This document shows positions 34,511-43,246 of a stretch of DNA of 64,000 bases, piece by piece. Numbering within the stretch: position 1 is the first letter of the stretch; every line of letters begins with the position of its first letter. The notes below the pieces were generated by a model. The model did no database searches. It saw only the letters and a program-made list of their open reading frames with translations, and was not told the DNA's origin. Position numbers and translations under genes: made by a program. The stretch is from Streptomyces broussonetiae (GTDB lineage Bacteria > Actinomycetota > Actinomycetes > Streptomycetales > Streptomycetaceae): NCBI RefSeq assembly GCF_009796285.1, contig NZ_CP047020.1, forward strand, positions 8,680,001 to 8,744,000, written 5' to 3'.

Positions 34511-36340
34511 GTGCACCTGCCCCACCAGCGCGGCCCGCTGCACGACCTGCCGGACACCCCGCAGGCGTACGACGCGGTGCTCGCCGACGTGACCGAAGAG
34601 GCCCTCGCGCGGCTCACCCCCGAGGGCAGCCTCGAACACCCCGACGCCCACGACGACATCGGCGACACCTCGCTCGGCATCACCTCCCTGCTCGCCCTCG
34701 CCTGGCAGCGCGGCAAGGACCCCCGCCTGCCCGAGGCCGTTCGCCGCAGCCTCGTCTTCCACCTGCGCGAGCGCGTCTACACCGGGGACAACCCCGGCTA
34801 CCCCAACCTGTGTCTGACCAACTCCGGCCTGCCGTACGCCCGTTACGTCCTCGACGCGGGCGCCCACCCCATCGGCGACTGGCCCAGCACGGTCTGGGCG
34901 CTGCTCCAGGCGGTCAACGTCCTCGACCAGGCCGAAGGCCTTCTCGGCGACGAACAGCTGGCGGAACTACGGCAGGTGGCCCATGGCTACTGGCGCTGGC
35001 TGACCGAGGCGACCTTCTTCAACCCGCAGCGGGCCGGCAACCAGGCCATCGGCTGTGTGGTCGGTGGCCTCATGCTCGCCCGCCATCTCTCCCAAGAGGA
35101 AGGGGAGTCGGTGCGGGGGAGGGCACTGAGCCTGTATGCCGAGGAGATCCGCGCCCACCGGGTCCGCGACCGGGGAGCCCTGCTGCCGCCCGAGCACGGT
35201 GGTGCCTACGACAACAACTACGGCCCGATCTCCCTGTCCTTCCTCGCCCAGGCCCACCGGGTCAGCGGCACGGAGATGTTCGCCGAGGACGGCGACACCC
35301 TCGCCCGCTACCTCGACGCCCGGCTCACCGGCGGCGGCTACGACTGCGGAGGACCGCGCTACAGCGAACAGCACTCGGGTTTCGAATCCGTCCTGGGCCT
35401 CAGGTACTTCGGCGCTCGCATCGGCGCCGACCTCGGCCGCTACCGGGGCGACACCCGCTGGGGCCGGCACGCGACGCGGCGCGACGGCCGGATCGACGGG
35501 CACTTCGCCTTCATGCTGGTCTGGCAGATCCAGGACCCCACCCGCTGGCACCGCGCTCCGTCCCCGGACGCCGCCCGCCACCAGTTGCGCTCCGGCACCG
35601 TCTCCGTGGCTTTCGACAGCCGGATGACCCCCACCCTGGTCGAGGCCGCCGGCACCTACTACCTGCCCGCCGCCGTGCGCCGCCGGCACGGCTTCGGCCC
35701 GGTCACCGACGGCTTCCTGCTGTGCCGCCCGATGGGCGAGGTACGGGTCCGCGACGTCCGCGCCGACACACTCGCCGCCAAGCTGGTCACCAAGCCGGTC
35801 GTCGGCCGCGACCACGTCCTGCGCCATGTCCGCTCGCTGTACGTCACCGACGGCACGCGCCTGTGGGTGACGGTCGCCGTGGAGCGGCTCGAGGGAGCGC
35901 CGTACCTGCTGTCCGGGCTGCCGTACGCGGCCGACGACGGCGACCGGGTGCGCCGCACTGCCGAGGGCGAGGTCACGGCGGCGGGTGCCCTGCGGCTCAC
36001 CCACCCGGCGGCGCCCGGCGACGAGCACTTCGACGCCCGCGCCGAACTCACCCAGGAACAGGCCGCGTTCGCGCTCGCCGCCGACCCGCGCGGCTACGGC
36101 AACCCGGACGAGGGCTGGCGCCACCTGGTCTCCTCCACCGCCCTGGAAGCCGACCCGGCGCCGGGCACCCCGGACGGGCTGCACGTGTTCGCCGTACGGT
36201 ACGGGCCCGGGGGAGTCTTCGCGCCCGCCTTCGAGGAAGCCGGGGGAGAACTCACCGTACGCACGGAGGCGTTCACGGCGCTCGTCGGTGCCGTGGCCGG
36301 GGACGGCCGGGGCGAGCCCTCGCTCACCCTGCGCGGCTGA
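34511..36340 (+). CDS. Uncharacterised protein, predicted alpha-toroid plus beta-domain (lyase- or hydrolase-like)
   Basis: 609 residues from a GTG, with no signal peptide or membrane segment. The first 350 residues are helical with aromatic-rich loops (GDNPGYPNLCLTNSGLPYARY, NPQRAGNQAIG, GAYDNNYGPISLSFLAQAHR, GPRYSEQHSGFESVLGLRYFG), as in (alpha/alpha)-toroid carbohydrate-active proteins; the last 250 are beta-rich. I do not recognise a family. It sits between the broken PAP2 remnant and a glycoside-phosphorylase cluster, so action on a carbohydrate is plausible but unproven. The weak ribosome-binding region (AAGGG) leaves the exact start uncertain. Confidence 0.6.
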   Translation: MHLPHQRGPLHDLPDTPQAYDAVLADVTEEALARLTPEGSLEHPDAHDDIGDTSLGITSLLALAWQRGKDPRLPEAVRRSLVFHLRERVYTGDNPGYPNLCLTNSGLPYARYVLDAGAHPIGDWPSTVWALLQAVNVLDQAEGLLGDEQLAELRQVAHGYWRWLTEATFFNPQRAGNQAIGCVVGGLMLARHLSQEEGESVRGRALSLYAEEIRAHRVRDRGALLPPEHGGAYDNNYGPISLSFLAQAHRVSGTEMFAEDGDTLARYLDARLTGGGYDCGGPRYSEQHSGFESVLGLRYFGARIGADLGRYRGDTRWGRHATRRDGRIDGHFAFMLVWQIQDPTRWHRAPSPDAARHQLRSGTVSVAFDSRMTPTLVEAAGTYYLPAAVRRRHGFGPVTDGFLLCRPMGEVRVRDVRADTLAAKLVTKPVVGRDHVLRHVRSLYVTDGTRLWVTVAVERLEGAPYLLSGLPYAADDGDRVRRTAEGEVTAAGALRLTHPAAPGDEHFDARAELTQEQAAFALAADPRGYGNPDEGWRHLVSSTALEADPAPGTPDGLHVFAVRYGPGGVFAPAFEEAGGELTVRTEAFTALVGAVAGDGRGEPSLTLRG

Positions 36341-36364
36341 GCCAAGGCGCCGCACGGCGGGGCG

Positions 36365-37027
36365 TCAGCCCTCGGGGAGGACGGCGGTGGGCAGCGCGGC
36401 GGGCGGCACCACCAGGTCCGCCCGCCCCCGGGTCGCCGCCACCAGGCCGGCGTTGCGCTGGTCCGAGCCCAGCACCCAGGCCACGGCGCTCTCGTGGTCC
36501 TTGCCGAACTCCTCGTGCCGGGCGACCAGTCGGCGGATCCGCTCGTCCTCGGCGATCTCGCAGAACCACACCTCGTCCAGCAACGGCCGCACCCGCGCCC
36601 ACGAACCCTCCGCCAGCAGAAGGTAGTTGCCCTCGGTCACCACCAACCGGGCGGCCGGCGGCACCGGGATCGCGCCCGCAAGGGGCTGCTCCAGGACCCG
36701 CTCGAACCCCGGCGCGTACACCACCTCCTCGGTGTCCTCGCGCAGCCGCAGCAGCAGCGCCGCGTACCCGGCCGGGTCGAAGGTGTCCGGCGCGCCCTTG
36801 CGGTCCCTGCGGCCCAGGCGGTCGAGTTCGGCGTCGGCCAGATGGAAGCCGTCCATCGGCACGTGCGCGGCCCGGGGCGGGCCGTCCGCGTTCAGCGCGC
36901 GCACAAGGTGCGCGGCGAGGGTCGTCTTGCCCGCACCGGGGCTGCCCGCGATGCCGAGCACGGCACGCCGGCCGCCCGCAGCGAGGACACGGGCGCGGGC
37001 GAGGAGGTCGTCGAAGGTCAGCGGCAC
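36365..37027 (-). CDS. P-loop nucleoside/nucleotide kinase family protein
   Basis: 220 residues from a GTG at 37027. Walker A GSPGAGKT at 28-35; the phosphoribulokinase/uridine kinase-like motif VPMDGFHLADAELD (about 55) with the basic RDRKGAPDTFDPAGY lid; VVTEGNYLLL as the second strand. This pattern is that of the panK/uridine-kinase-like subgroup that phosphorylates a nucleoside or sugar. The substrate is undecided. Convergent with the upstream toroid-like gene and divergent from the beta-phosphoglucomutase gene. Confidence 0.78.
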   Translation of the reverse strand: MPLTFDDLLARARVLAAGGRRAVLGIAGSPGAGKTTLAAHLVRALNADGPPRAAHVPMDGFHLADAELDRLGRRDRKGAPDTFDPAGYAALLLRLREDTEEVVYAPGFERVLEQPLAGAIPVPPAARLVVTEGNYLLLAEGSWARVRPLLDEVWFCEIAEDERIRRLVARHEEFGKDHESAVAWVLGSDQRNAGLVAATRGRADLVVPPAALPTAVLPEG

Positions 37028-37156
37028 ACCGGACAGTGTGGCACCGCCCCCTTCCGGCGGATCCGGAAGTCCCCCACCGCAGACTCTGCCGAGAAGTACG
37101 CTCCAGTGTGGCGTGCGCCACCCACTTGAACGCCGATCGTGGGGAAGAGTGCGGGT

Positions 37157-37897
37157 ATGACTCAGCTCGGTCTGCCCGATGCAATCCAAGCCTGTCTGTT
37201 CGATCTCGACGGGGTCGTGACCAAGACGGCCGTCGTGCACGCGGCCGCCTGGAAGGAGATGTTCGACCGGTTCCTCAGCGACTTCGACGGCGAGCGGGGA
37301 CGGCCGTTCGACGCCGTCGCCGAGTACGACGAATACGTCGACGGCCGCCCTCGCGCCGACGGGGTGCGCGCCTTTCTGGACTCGCGCGGCATCCACCTGC
37401 CCGAGGGCACCCCGGACGACCCACCGCAGGCCCGTACCGTCCACGGCCTCGGCAACCGCAAGAACGTCCTGCTGCTGGAGAAGATCCGCGCCGGCGGAGT
37501 GGAGGCCTACGAGGGCACCCTGCGCTATCTGGAGGCGGTGCGCGCCGAGGGGCTGCGCACGGCGATCGTCTCCTCCAGCGCCAACTGCCGCGACGTACTG
37601 CGGGCGGTCGGCGCCGAGCACTTCTTCGACGTACGGATCGACGGTGTCGTGGCCGCCGAGCGGCATCTGCCGGGCAAGCCGCACCCGGACACCTTCCTCG
37701 CCGCCGCCCACGACCTCGGCGTCGAGCCGTCCCGCGCGGCCGTCTTCGAGGACGCGCTGGCCGGCATGGACGCGGGCCGCACGGGCGGCTTCGGCTACGT
37801 CGTCGGCGTCGACCGCGTCGGCCAGGCCGACGCGCTGTACGCACACGGCGCGACCCTTGTCGTCAAGGACCTCGCCGAGCTGGGAGGCAGGCAGTGA
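37157..37897 (+). CDS. HAD-superfamily beta-phosphoglucomutase
   Basis: 246 residues. HAD motif I is FDLDGVVT at residue 15-22, motif II SSS with NCRDVL (about 135), Lys in HLPGKPHPDTF (about 173) and motif IV VFEDALAGMDAG (about 195). The cap domain is the beta-PGM type (AAWKEMFDRFLSDF). Converts beta-glucose 1-phosphate to glucose 6-phosphate. The downstream GH65 phosphorylase overlaps it by 4 bases (GTGA) and should supply its substrate. GGGGAAG precedes the ATG. Confidence 0.85.
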   Translation: MTQLGLPDAIQACLFDLDGVVTKTAVVHAAAWKEMFDRFLSDFDGERGRPFDAVAEYDEYVDGRPRADGVRAFLDSRGIHLPEGTPDDPPQARTVHGLGNRKNVLLLEKIRAGGVEAYEGTLRYLEAVRAEGLRTAIVSSSANCRDVLRAVGAEHFFDVRIDGVVAAERHLPGKPHPDTFLAAAHDLGVEPSRAAVFEDALAGMDAGRTGGFGYVVGVDRVGQADALYAHGATLVVKDLAELGGRQ

Positions 37898-40257
37898 TCA
37901 CCAACCGGTCCTACGCCGTCGAACCGTGGACGGTCCGGGAGACCGCCCTCGACCTCGGCGTCCTCGCCCAGAGCGAGTCGGTGTTCGCGCTGTCCAACGG
38001 CCATGTCGGCTGGCGCGGCAACCTCGACGAGGGCGAACCGCACGGTCTGCCCGGCAGCTACCTCAACGGCGTGCACGAGGTGCACCCACTGCCGTACGCC
38101 GAGGCCGGGTACGGCTATCCGGAGTCCGGCCAGACGGTCATCAACGTCACCAACGGCAAGATCCTGAGGCTGCTGGTGGACGACGAGCCGTTCGACCTGC
38201 GCTACGGCCGGCTCGTCTCCCACGAGCGGGTCCTGGACCTGCGCCGCGGGGTGCTGGAGCGGACCTGCGAGTGGACCTCGCCGGCCGGCTCCACGGTCCG
38301 GGTGCGCTCCACCCGGCTGGTGTCGCTGACCCAGCGCGCGGTCGCCGCGGTCGCCTACGAGGTGCAGGCCGTCGGGAGCCGCAGCCGGGTGGTCATCCAG
38401 TCCGAGCTGGTCGCCAACGAGACACTGCCCGAGTCCGACGGCGACCCGCGGGCGGCCATGGCCCTGCAGTCGCCGCTGGAGCAGGAGGACCACCTGGCCT
38501 CGGGCAGCCGGCTGCGGCTGGTGCACCGCACCCGGCGCAGCGGCCTGCGGGTCGCGGTCGCCGCCGACCACGTCGTCAGCGGCCCGCAGCGTACGACGAC
38601 CCGCAGCGAGAGCGGCACCGACGTGGCCCGCCTGACCGTCACCTCCGTACTGGAGCCCGGGCAGACGCTGCGGGTGGAGAAGCTGGTCGCGCACGGCTGG
38701 TCCGGCACCCGCTCGCTGCCGGCGATGGCCGACCAGGTCGACGCCGCGCTCGCCGCCGCCGCGCACGACGGCTGGCAGGGGCTGCTCGAGGACCAGCGGG
38801 ACTGCCTGGACGACTTCTGGGCCCGCGCCGACGTCGAGGTGGAGGGCGACGAGGAGATCCAGCAGGCCGTCCGCTTCGCCCTGTTCCACGTCCTGCAGGC
38901 CGGCACCCGCGCCGAGCAGCGCGCCATTCCGGCGAAGGGCCTGACCGGCTCCGGGTACGACGGGCACGCCTTCTGGGACACCGAGATGTTCGTGCTGCCC
39001 GTGCTCACCCACACCGCGCCCGCGGCCGTCGCCGAGGCGCTGCGCTGGCGGTACAGCACCCTGGACGAGGCCCGCGAGCGCGCGGCCCAGCTGGGGCTCG
39101 GCGGCGCCGCGTTCCCGTGGCGCACCATCGCAGGACCGGAGGGCTCGGCGTACTGGCCGGCCGGTACCGCGGCCTTCCACGTGAACGCCGGCATAGCCGA
39201 CGCGGTCGTCCGGTACGTCGAGGCCACCGGCGACAGCGAGTTCGAGCGCGAGGCGGGCACGGAACTGCTGGTGGAGACGGCCAGGCTGTGGCGCTCGCTG
39301 GGCCACCACGACACCCGCGGCGTCTTCCACATCGACGGCGTCACCGGCCCCGACGAGTACAGCGCGGTCGCCGACGACAACACCTACACCAATCTGATGG
39401 CACGCAAGAACCTGCTCGCGGCGGCGGACGCCGTCGAACGCCACCCGGGCGAGGCGGCCCGGCTGGGCGTGGACGAGGAGGAGAGTGCCGCCTGGCGGGA
39501 CGCCGCCGAGGCGATGTACGTCCCCTACAACTCCGAACTCGCCGTCCACGAACAGCACGCCGGATTCACCCGCTACCAGCGCTGGGACTTCGCCGGCACC
39601 CGCGCCGAGCAGTACCCGCTGCTGCTGCACTTCCCCTACTTCGACCTCTACCGCAAGCAGGTCGTCAAGCAGGCCGACCTGGTGCTGGCCATGTACACCT
39701 GCGCCGACTACTTCGACCAGGGCGACGCGAAGGCGGCCGAGGAGCAGATCGCCCGGAACTTCGCCTACTACGAGCCGCTGACCGTCCGGGACTCCTCGCT
39801 GTCGGCCTGCTGCCAGGCGGTCATGGCCGCGCAGACGGGCCATCTGGACCTCGCCTACGCCTACACGGCCGAGGCGGCCCTGATGGATCTGCAGGACCTG
39901 GAGCACAACACCCGCGACGGGCTGCACATCGCCTCGCTGGCCGGTACCTGGATGGCGCTGGTGGCGGGCTTCGGCGGGCTGCGCCGCGACGGCGCGAGCC
40001 TGCGGTTCGCACCCCGGCTGCCCGGGCGGCTGAGCCGGCTCGCCTTCAACGTCCAGTTCCGTGGCCGTGGGCTGCGCGTGGTCGTCGGCCCGGACAAGGC
40101 GACGTACACGCTCCTGGACGGCCCGCCGCTGACCCTGCACCACCACGGCGAGCCGCTGACGGTGAGCACCGCCGACCCGGCCGTCCGCGCCGTACCGCCG
40201 CCGGTGCGCCGCCCGGCCCCCGAGCAGCCACCGCACCGGGTGCCGGGCGCGGGCTGA
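37894..40257 (+). CDS. Glycoside hydrolase family 65 phosphorylase (maltose/trehalose/kojibiose type)
   Basis: 787 residues from a GTG with GGGAGG upstream. The N-terminal beta-sandwich (RSYAVEPWTVRET, VFALSNGHVGWRGNLDEGEP) precedes an (alpha/alpha)6 barrel with the phosphate- and substrate-binding HAFWDTEMFVLP, the general-acid region DGVTGPDEYSAVADDN and KQADLVLAMY. Inverting phosphorolysis of an alpha-glucoside gives beta-glucose 1-phosphate. Which disaccharide is not clear from sequence alone: maltose, trehalose, kojibiose and nigerose enzymes share these motifs. Coupled to the beta-phosphoglucomutase upstream, so the product goes to glucose 6-phosphate. Confidence 0.87.
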   Translation: MITNRSYAVEPWTVRETALDLGVLAQSESVFALSNGHVGWRGNLDEGEPHGLPGSYLNGVHEVHPLPYAEAGYGYPESGQTVINVTNGKILRLLVDDEPFDLRYGRLVSHERVLDLRRGVLERTCEWTSPAGSTVRVRSTRLVSLTQRAVAAVAYEVQAVGSRSRVVIQSELVANETLPESDGDPRAAMALQSPLEQEDHLASGSRLRLVHRTRRSGLRVAVAADHVVSGPQRTTTRSESGTDVARLTVTSVLEPGQTLRVEKLVAHGWSGTRSLPAMADQVDAALAAAAHDGWQGLLEDQRDCLDDFWARADVEVEGDEEIQQAVRFALFHVLQAGTRAEQRAIPAKGLTGSGYDGHAFWDTEMFVLPVLTHTAPAAVAEALRWRYSTLDEARERAAQLGLGGAAFPWRTIAGPEGSAYWPAGTAAFHVNAGIADAVVRYVEATGDSEFEREAGTELLVETARLWRSLGHHDTRGVFHIDGVTGPDEYSAVADDNTYTNLMARKNLLAAADAVERHPGEAARLGVDEEESAAWRDAAEAMYVPYNSELAVHEQHAGFTRYQRWDFAGTRAEQYPLLLHFPYFDLYRKQVVKQADLVLAMYTCADYFDQGDAKAAEEQIARNFAYYEPLTVRDSSLSACCQAVMAAQTGHLDLAYAYTAEAALMDLQDLEHNTRDGLHIASLAGTWMALVAGFGGLRRDGASLRFAPRLPGRLSRLAFNVQFRGRGLRVVVGPDKATYTLLDGPPLTLHHHGEPLTVSTADPAVRAVPPPVRRPAPEQPPHRVPGAG

Positions 40258-40477
40258 GGCTGCACGGCACACATCGGGCCCGAGCCCGGCCCGTGGCGGT
40301 GGCCAGGGGCCGGGCACCTGTCTGCGGAGGCCGCCCAACGTCCTCGAGATGCGGGCGGGCGACGACCAGCCCCGCCACGGCTGAGCCGGCCCCGGGCGCC
40401 GGGCCTGCGTCGACGGAGCACCGGGCCGAAGACGTCCCGCCGCAGCTACGGCACCGGCGCGGCGTGCACCTCGGACC

Positions 40478-40861
40478 TCATGCGCCGCCCTCGGCGAGCA
40501 GGGTGCGCAGCGCCCGCTCCTCCTCAGGGCTCAGCCCCGTGACGAACTGCTGGAGCGCGGCGATCGGGTCCGGGCCCCGGGACAGGGCCTCGTGCATCGC
40601 CTGGGCGGTCAGTTCCGCCGCGTTCTTCGCCGGCCGGTACGCACCCCGCCGCCCGTTCGCGTCGCGCAGCACCAGCCCCTTGTCGTACAGGCGTTTGAGG
40701 ATGGTGTGCACCGTGTTGTAGGCCAGTGCCCCGTCGACCTCGGCCTGGATCTCCGCCGGGGTCAACGGCCGCTCGGTGGCCCACAGTGCGGCCAGCACCT
40801 CGCTCTCCAGCGCCCCGGCGCTGCGCCGCTCCGCCCTGCCGCGGGACTCTGTGCCAGCCAT
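40478..40861 (-). CDS. BlaI/MecI/CopY-family repressor
   Basis: 127 residues, single winged helix of the Penicillinase_R type: LESEVLAALWATERPLTPAEIQAEV, LAYNTVHTILKRLYDKGLVLRD and GRRGAYRPAKNAAE, then a C-terminal dimerisation helix. It has no metalloprotease (BlaR/M56) partner nearby. A perfect palindrome with TACA/TGTA core at 41010-41028 lies between this gene and the divergent small ORF and flippase genes, and a similar one precedes the dedA operon at 47322. Likely represses the divergent genes and itself. Confidence 0.86.
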   Translation of the reverse strand: MAGTESRGRAERRSAGALESEVLAALWATERPLTPAEIQAEVDGALAYNTVHTILKRLYDKGLVLRDANGRRGAYRPAKNAAELTAQAMHEALSRGPDPIAALQQFVTGLSPEEERALRTLLAEGGA

Positions 40862-41009
40862 GCCCCAACCTTACAGCGCGTAGTGCGTAGGCCGGATGGC
40901 CCCGTCCACCGGGCAAGAGGCTGGGATACGGGGTATTTTGGCGGTGTTTTCCCCCGGGCCCGGCGGCGCCTTTGCCGTGCCTCGGCGGTGTTCTCCTGAC
41001 TCCGGCCTT

Positions 41010-41028
41010 ACCCTACAAACTGTAGGGT
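41010..41028. promoter_or_regulatory. BlaI-type operator
   Basis: ACCCTACAAACTGTAGGGT: perfect 8-bp arms around AAC. The TACA/TGTA core is the one recognised by BlaI/MecI/CopY proteins. It is 149 bases upstream of the blaI-like start and 38 bases before the divergent ATG at 41066. Confidence 0.8.
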
Positions 41029-41065
41029 GACCGGGGTCCCGCACGCCGCGGGGGCAGGAGGGGTG

Positions 41066-41263
41066 ATGAGGGCCCGCAGCGCGCACGTCACACTCGCCGG
41101 ACCACCGAGCGAGCGTTCCCACGGCCTGCCCGTCGCCGGCCGCCGCCCCCGGGTCACCGCCCTCGCACCGGCCCGGCCGACCCCGGCCGGGCCTGGCACG
41201 CCCGGCCGGCGGGCTCCGGCCGCCTCGCTCCGCGCAACCGGCGTACCCGGGTGCGGCCGATGA
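41066..41263 (+). CDS. Small ORF translationally coupled to the flippase-like gene
   Basis: 65 residues from an ATG with GGAGG upstream. Basic and proline-rich (MRARSAHVTLAGPPSERSHG), no recognised family and no membrane segment. Its TGA overlaps the ATG at 41260 by 4 bases (ATGA), so it may act as a leader peptide or help translate the following gene. The frame is GC-rich in third positions, but alternative frames are too; a real protein is plausible but not certain. Confidence 0.45.
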   Translation: MRARSAHVTLAGPPSERSHGLPVAGRRPRVTALAPARPTPAGPGTPGRRAPAASLRATGVPGCGR

Positions 41264-42207
41264 CGTCCCCGCCGGACCTCGCCGCGCCCCCTGTCCGGCG
41301 CCGCGCCCACTGGCACGTGTCCGTCCTGCTCGCCGTCCTGCTCGGCGGGCTCTACCTGGTCCGCCGGCACTGGCCCGTACTCGAGAGCGGGGCCGGGCGG
41401 CTGGCCGGGGCCGACCAGGGCTGGATGCTGGTCGGCGCGACAGCGGCCCTGGGCACCTGGGCGGCCTCGGCGCTGGCCCAGCAGGGCGCGGTCCTGCGAC
41501 GGCTGCCCCGGCCCCGGCTGTTCGCCGCCCAGTTCGCCGCCTCCGCCGCGGGCCACCTGCTGCCCGCCGGGCTCGGCGCCGGCGCGGTCAACCTGCGGTT
41601 CCTCATGCGCTGCGGACTGCCCGCGGGCCGCAGCGCCAGCGCCGTCGCCGTCAAGGCCACCGCCGGTGCCGTCGTCCGCCTCGCGCTGATCGCGCTGCTC
41701 GCCCCGGTCTGCCCGGGCCTGCTGCACCCGCCGCGCCTGTCGCCGACCGTACTCGCCGTCGCAGCGGGCTGTGCCGTCCTCCTTTCGGCGCTGCTCGCGA
41801 CCCCCTGGTGGCCACGCTGCCGCCGAGCCCTCGCCGTCGTACTCGCCGACATCCGCGCGCTGCACGCCTGCCCCAGCCGCGCGGCGGCCCTGTGGGGCGG
41901 CTCCCTCGCCTTCGCCGCGCTGCACTGCCTGGTCCTCATCGCCGTCGGTCAGGCCGTCGGACTGCCCCTGCCCCCGCTCCAGGTGGCCCTGCTGTACCTC
42001 GCCGCCAGCAGTGCCGCCGCCCTGCTGCCCACCCCGGGCGGCCTCGGCTCCCTGGACGCGGCCCTCGCCCTCGCCCTCACCGTCTCCGGCGCCCCCGGCG
42101 TGGCCGCCGCCTCCGCCGTGCTCGGCTACCGGCTGCTGACGGTGTGGCTGCCCCTGCTCCCGGGCCTGCTGGTGCTGGGGTTGCTGGTGCGACGCAAGGC
42201 CCTGTGA
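41260..42207 (+). CDS. Lysylphosphatidylglycerol synthase/flippase-like integral membrane protein
   Basis: 315 residues, 7-8 predicted transmembrane segments, of the UPF0104/AglD-type family: HLLPAGLGAGAVNLRFLMRCGLPAGRS, AASSAAALLPTPGGLGSLDAALALAL. The latter PTPGGxGxxD motif is diagnostic. These proteins move or modify membrane lipids or polyprenyl-linked carriers. A GTG at 41251 would add three residues. Divergent from the BlaI-type repressor across its operator, hence a likely target of it. Confidence 0.78.
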   Translation: MTSPPDLAAPPVRRRAHWHVSVLLAVLLGGLYLVRRHWPVLESGAGRLAGADQGWMLVGATAALGTWAASALAQQGAVLRRLPRPRLFAAQFAASAAGHLLPAGLGAGAVNLRFLMRCGLPAGRSASAVAVKATAGAVVRLALIALLAPVCPGLLHPPRLSPTVLAVAAGCAVLLSALLATPWWPRCRRALAVVLADIRALHACPSRAAALWGGSLAFAALHCLVLIAVGQAVGLPLPPLQVALLYLAASSAAALLPTPGGLGSLDAALALALTVSGAPGVAAASAVLGYRLLTVWLPLLPGLLVLGLLVRRKAL

Positions 42208-42282
42208 GGGCCGCGGAGTTTCCCGCGGGCCCGCTTCAGGTAGGAGTCGGGTGTCGACATGCCGCACAGGAGGGGGAGAGCC

Positions 42283-43137
42283 ATGGCGGGGAACGACCCG
42301 GCGGGGCTGCCGGACGAGGCGTTCTTCACACCCGGTACGTCGTCCTTCACCGAGTTCCTGGCCACCCACCGCCCCGGGCTCCTGCCCACCCGGCCCCGGC
42401 TGCCCGAGGGCGTACGGACGGCCCCCGACAGCTACCCGCACGGCACCACGGTGCTCGCCCTGACCTACGGCGACGGTGTGCTGATCGCCGGCGACCGCCG
42501 GGCCACCATGGGCAACCTGATCGCCCAGCGCGACCTCGAAAAGGTGCACCCCGCCGACGACTTCACGGCCGTCGCCTTCGCCGGCACCGTCGGCCTCGCC
42601 GTCGACATGGTCCGTCTGTACCAGGTCGAGCTGACGCACTTCGAGAAGATCGAGGGCATCCCGATGACCCTCGCGGGCAAGGCGACCCGGCTCGCGACGA
42701 TGATCCGGCAGAACCTCGCCCAGGCCATGCAGGGCCTCGCCGTCGTCCCGCTGCTCGCCGGGTACGACGTCACCGCCCCCGACGGCGGACGCGGCCGCAT
42801 CTTCGGCTTCGACCCAGTCGGCGGCCTGTACGAGAAGGCCGACTTCTACGCCGAGGGCTCCGGCTCGCCGTACGCCCGGGGCGCTCTGAAGAAGCTGTAC
42901 CGGCCCGGCCTGACCCGCCGCGAGGCCGTCCTCGCCGCGCTCCAGGCGCTGTACGACGCGGCGGACGACGACTCCGCCACCGGCGGCCCCGACCTGAACC
43001 GCCGTATCTTCCCCGTGGTGGCCTCGATCACCGAGGACGGCTTCGAGCGGCTGGCGCGGACGGAGACCGAGGAACTGAGCCACGAGATGATCCTGCGCCG
43101 CGGCGACCGCCCGGACGGACCGCACGCCGCGCCCTGA
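42283..43137 (+). CDS. Orphan 20S proteasome beta-type subunit
   Basis: 284 residues from the ATG at 42283 (GGAGGGGGAGAG upstream). The first 54 residues form a propeptide ending PHG; the mature N-terminus is T55 (HG-TTVLALTY). Asp17 and Lys33 equivalents are D71 and K87 (AGDRRATMG, RDLEKV), so the catalytic set is complete. The body (FAGTVGLAVDMVRLYQVEL, AMQGLAVVPLLAGYD, SGSPYARGALKKLY, ALYDAADDDSATGGPD) is clearly prcB-type. No alpha subunit, Pup, Mpa or ligase gene is in this window; the standard prcBA unit must be elsewhere. Either it replaces or mixes with the normal beta ring, or forms a separate peptidase. Confidence 0.87.
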   Translation: MAGNDPAGLPDEAFFTPGTSSFTEFLATHRPGLLPTRPRLPEGVRTAPDSYPHGTTVLALTYGDGVLIAGDRRATMGNLIAQRDLEKVHPADDFTAVAFAGTVGLAVDMVRLYQVELTHFEKIEGIPMTLAGKATRLATMIRQNLAQAMQGLAVVPLLAGYDVTAPDGGRGRIFGFDPVGGLYEKADFYAEGSGSPYARGALKKLYRPGLTRREAVLAALQALYDAADDDSATGGPDLNRRIFPVVASITEDGFERLARTETEELSHEMILRRGDRPDGPHAAP

Positions 43138-43246
43138 CCGCGGCCGGCCGAACGCCCCGGATGCGCTCGGGCGCTGCTCCTGCCCGATCACGACCCGTGA
43201 GGACGTCACCGAGGAGCGGACCGCACGGCAGAGTGCCCGGGCGCGC

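Noticed and set aside
34810-40257. A very long open frame on the plus strand spanning the toroid-like gene to the GH65 gene
   Set aside because: It is the GH65 frame extended through stop-free out-of-frame GC-rich sequence; the GTG at 37894 with GGGAGG and the overlap with the beta-phosphoglucomutase stop mark the true start.
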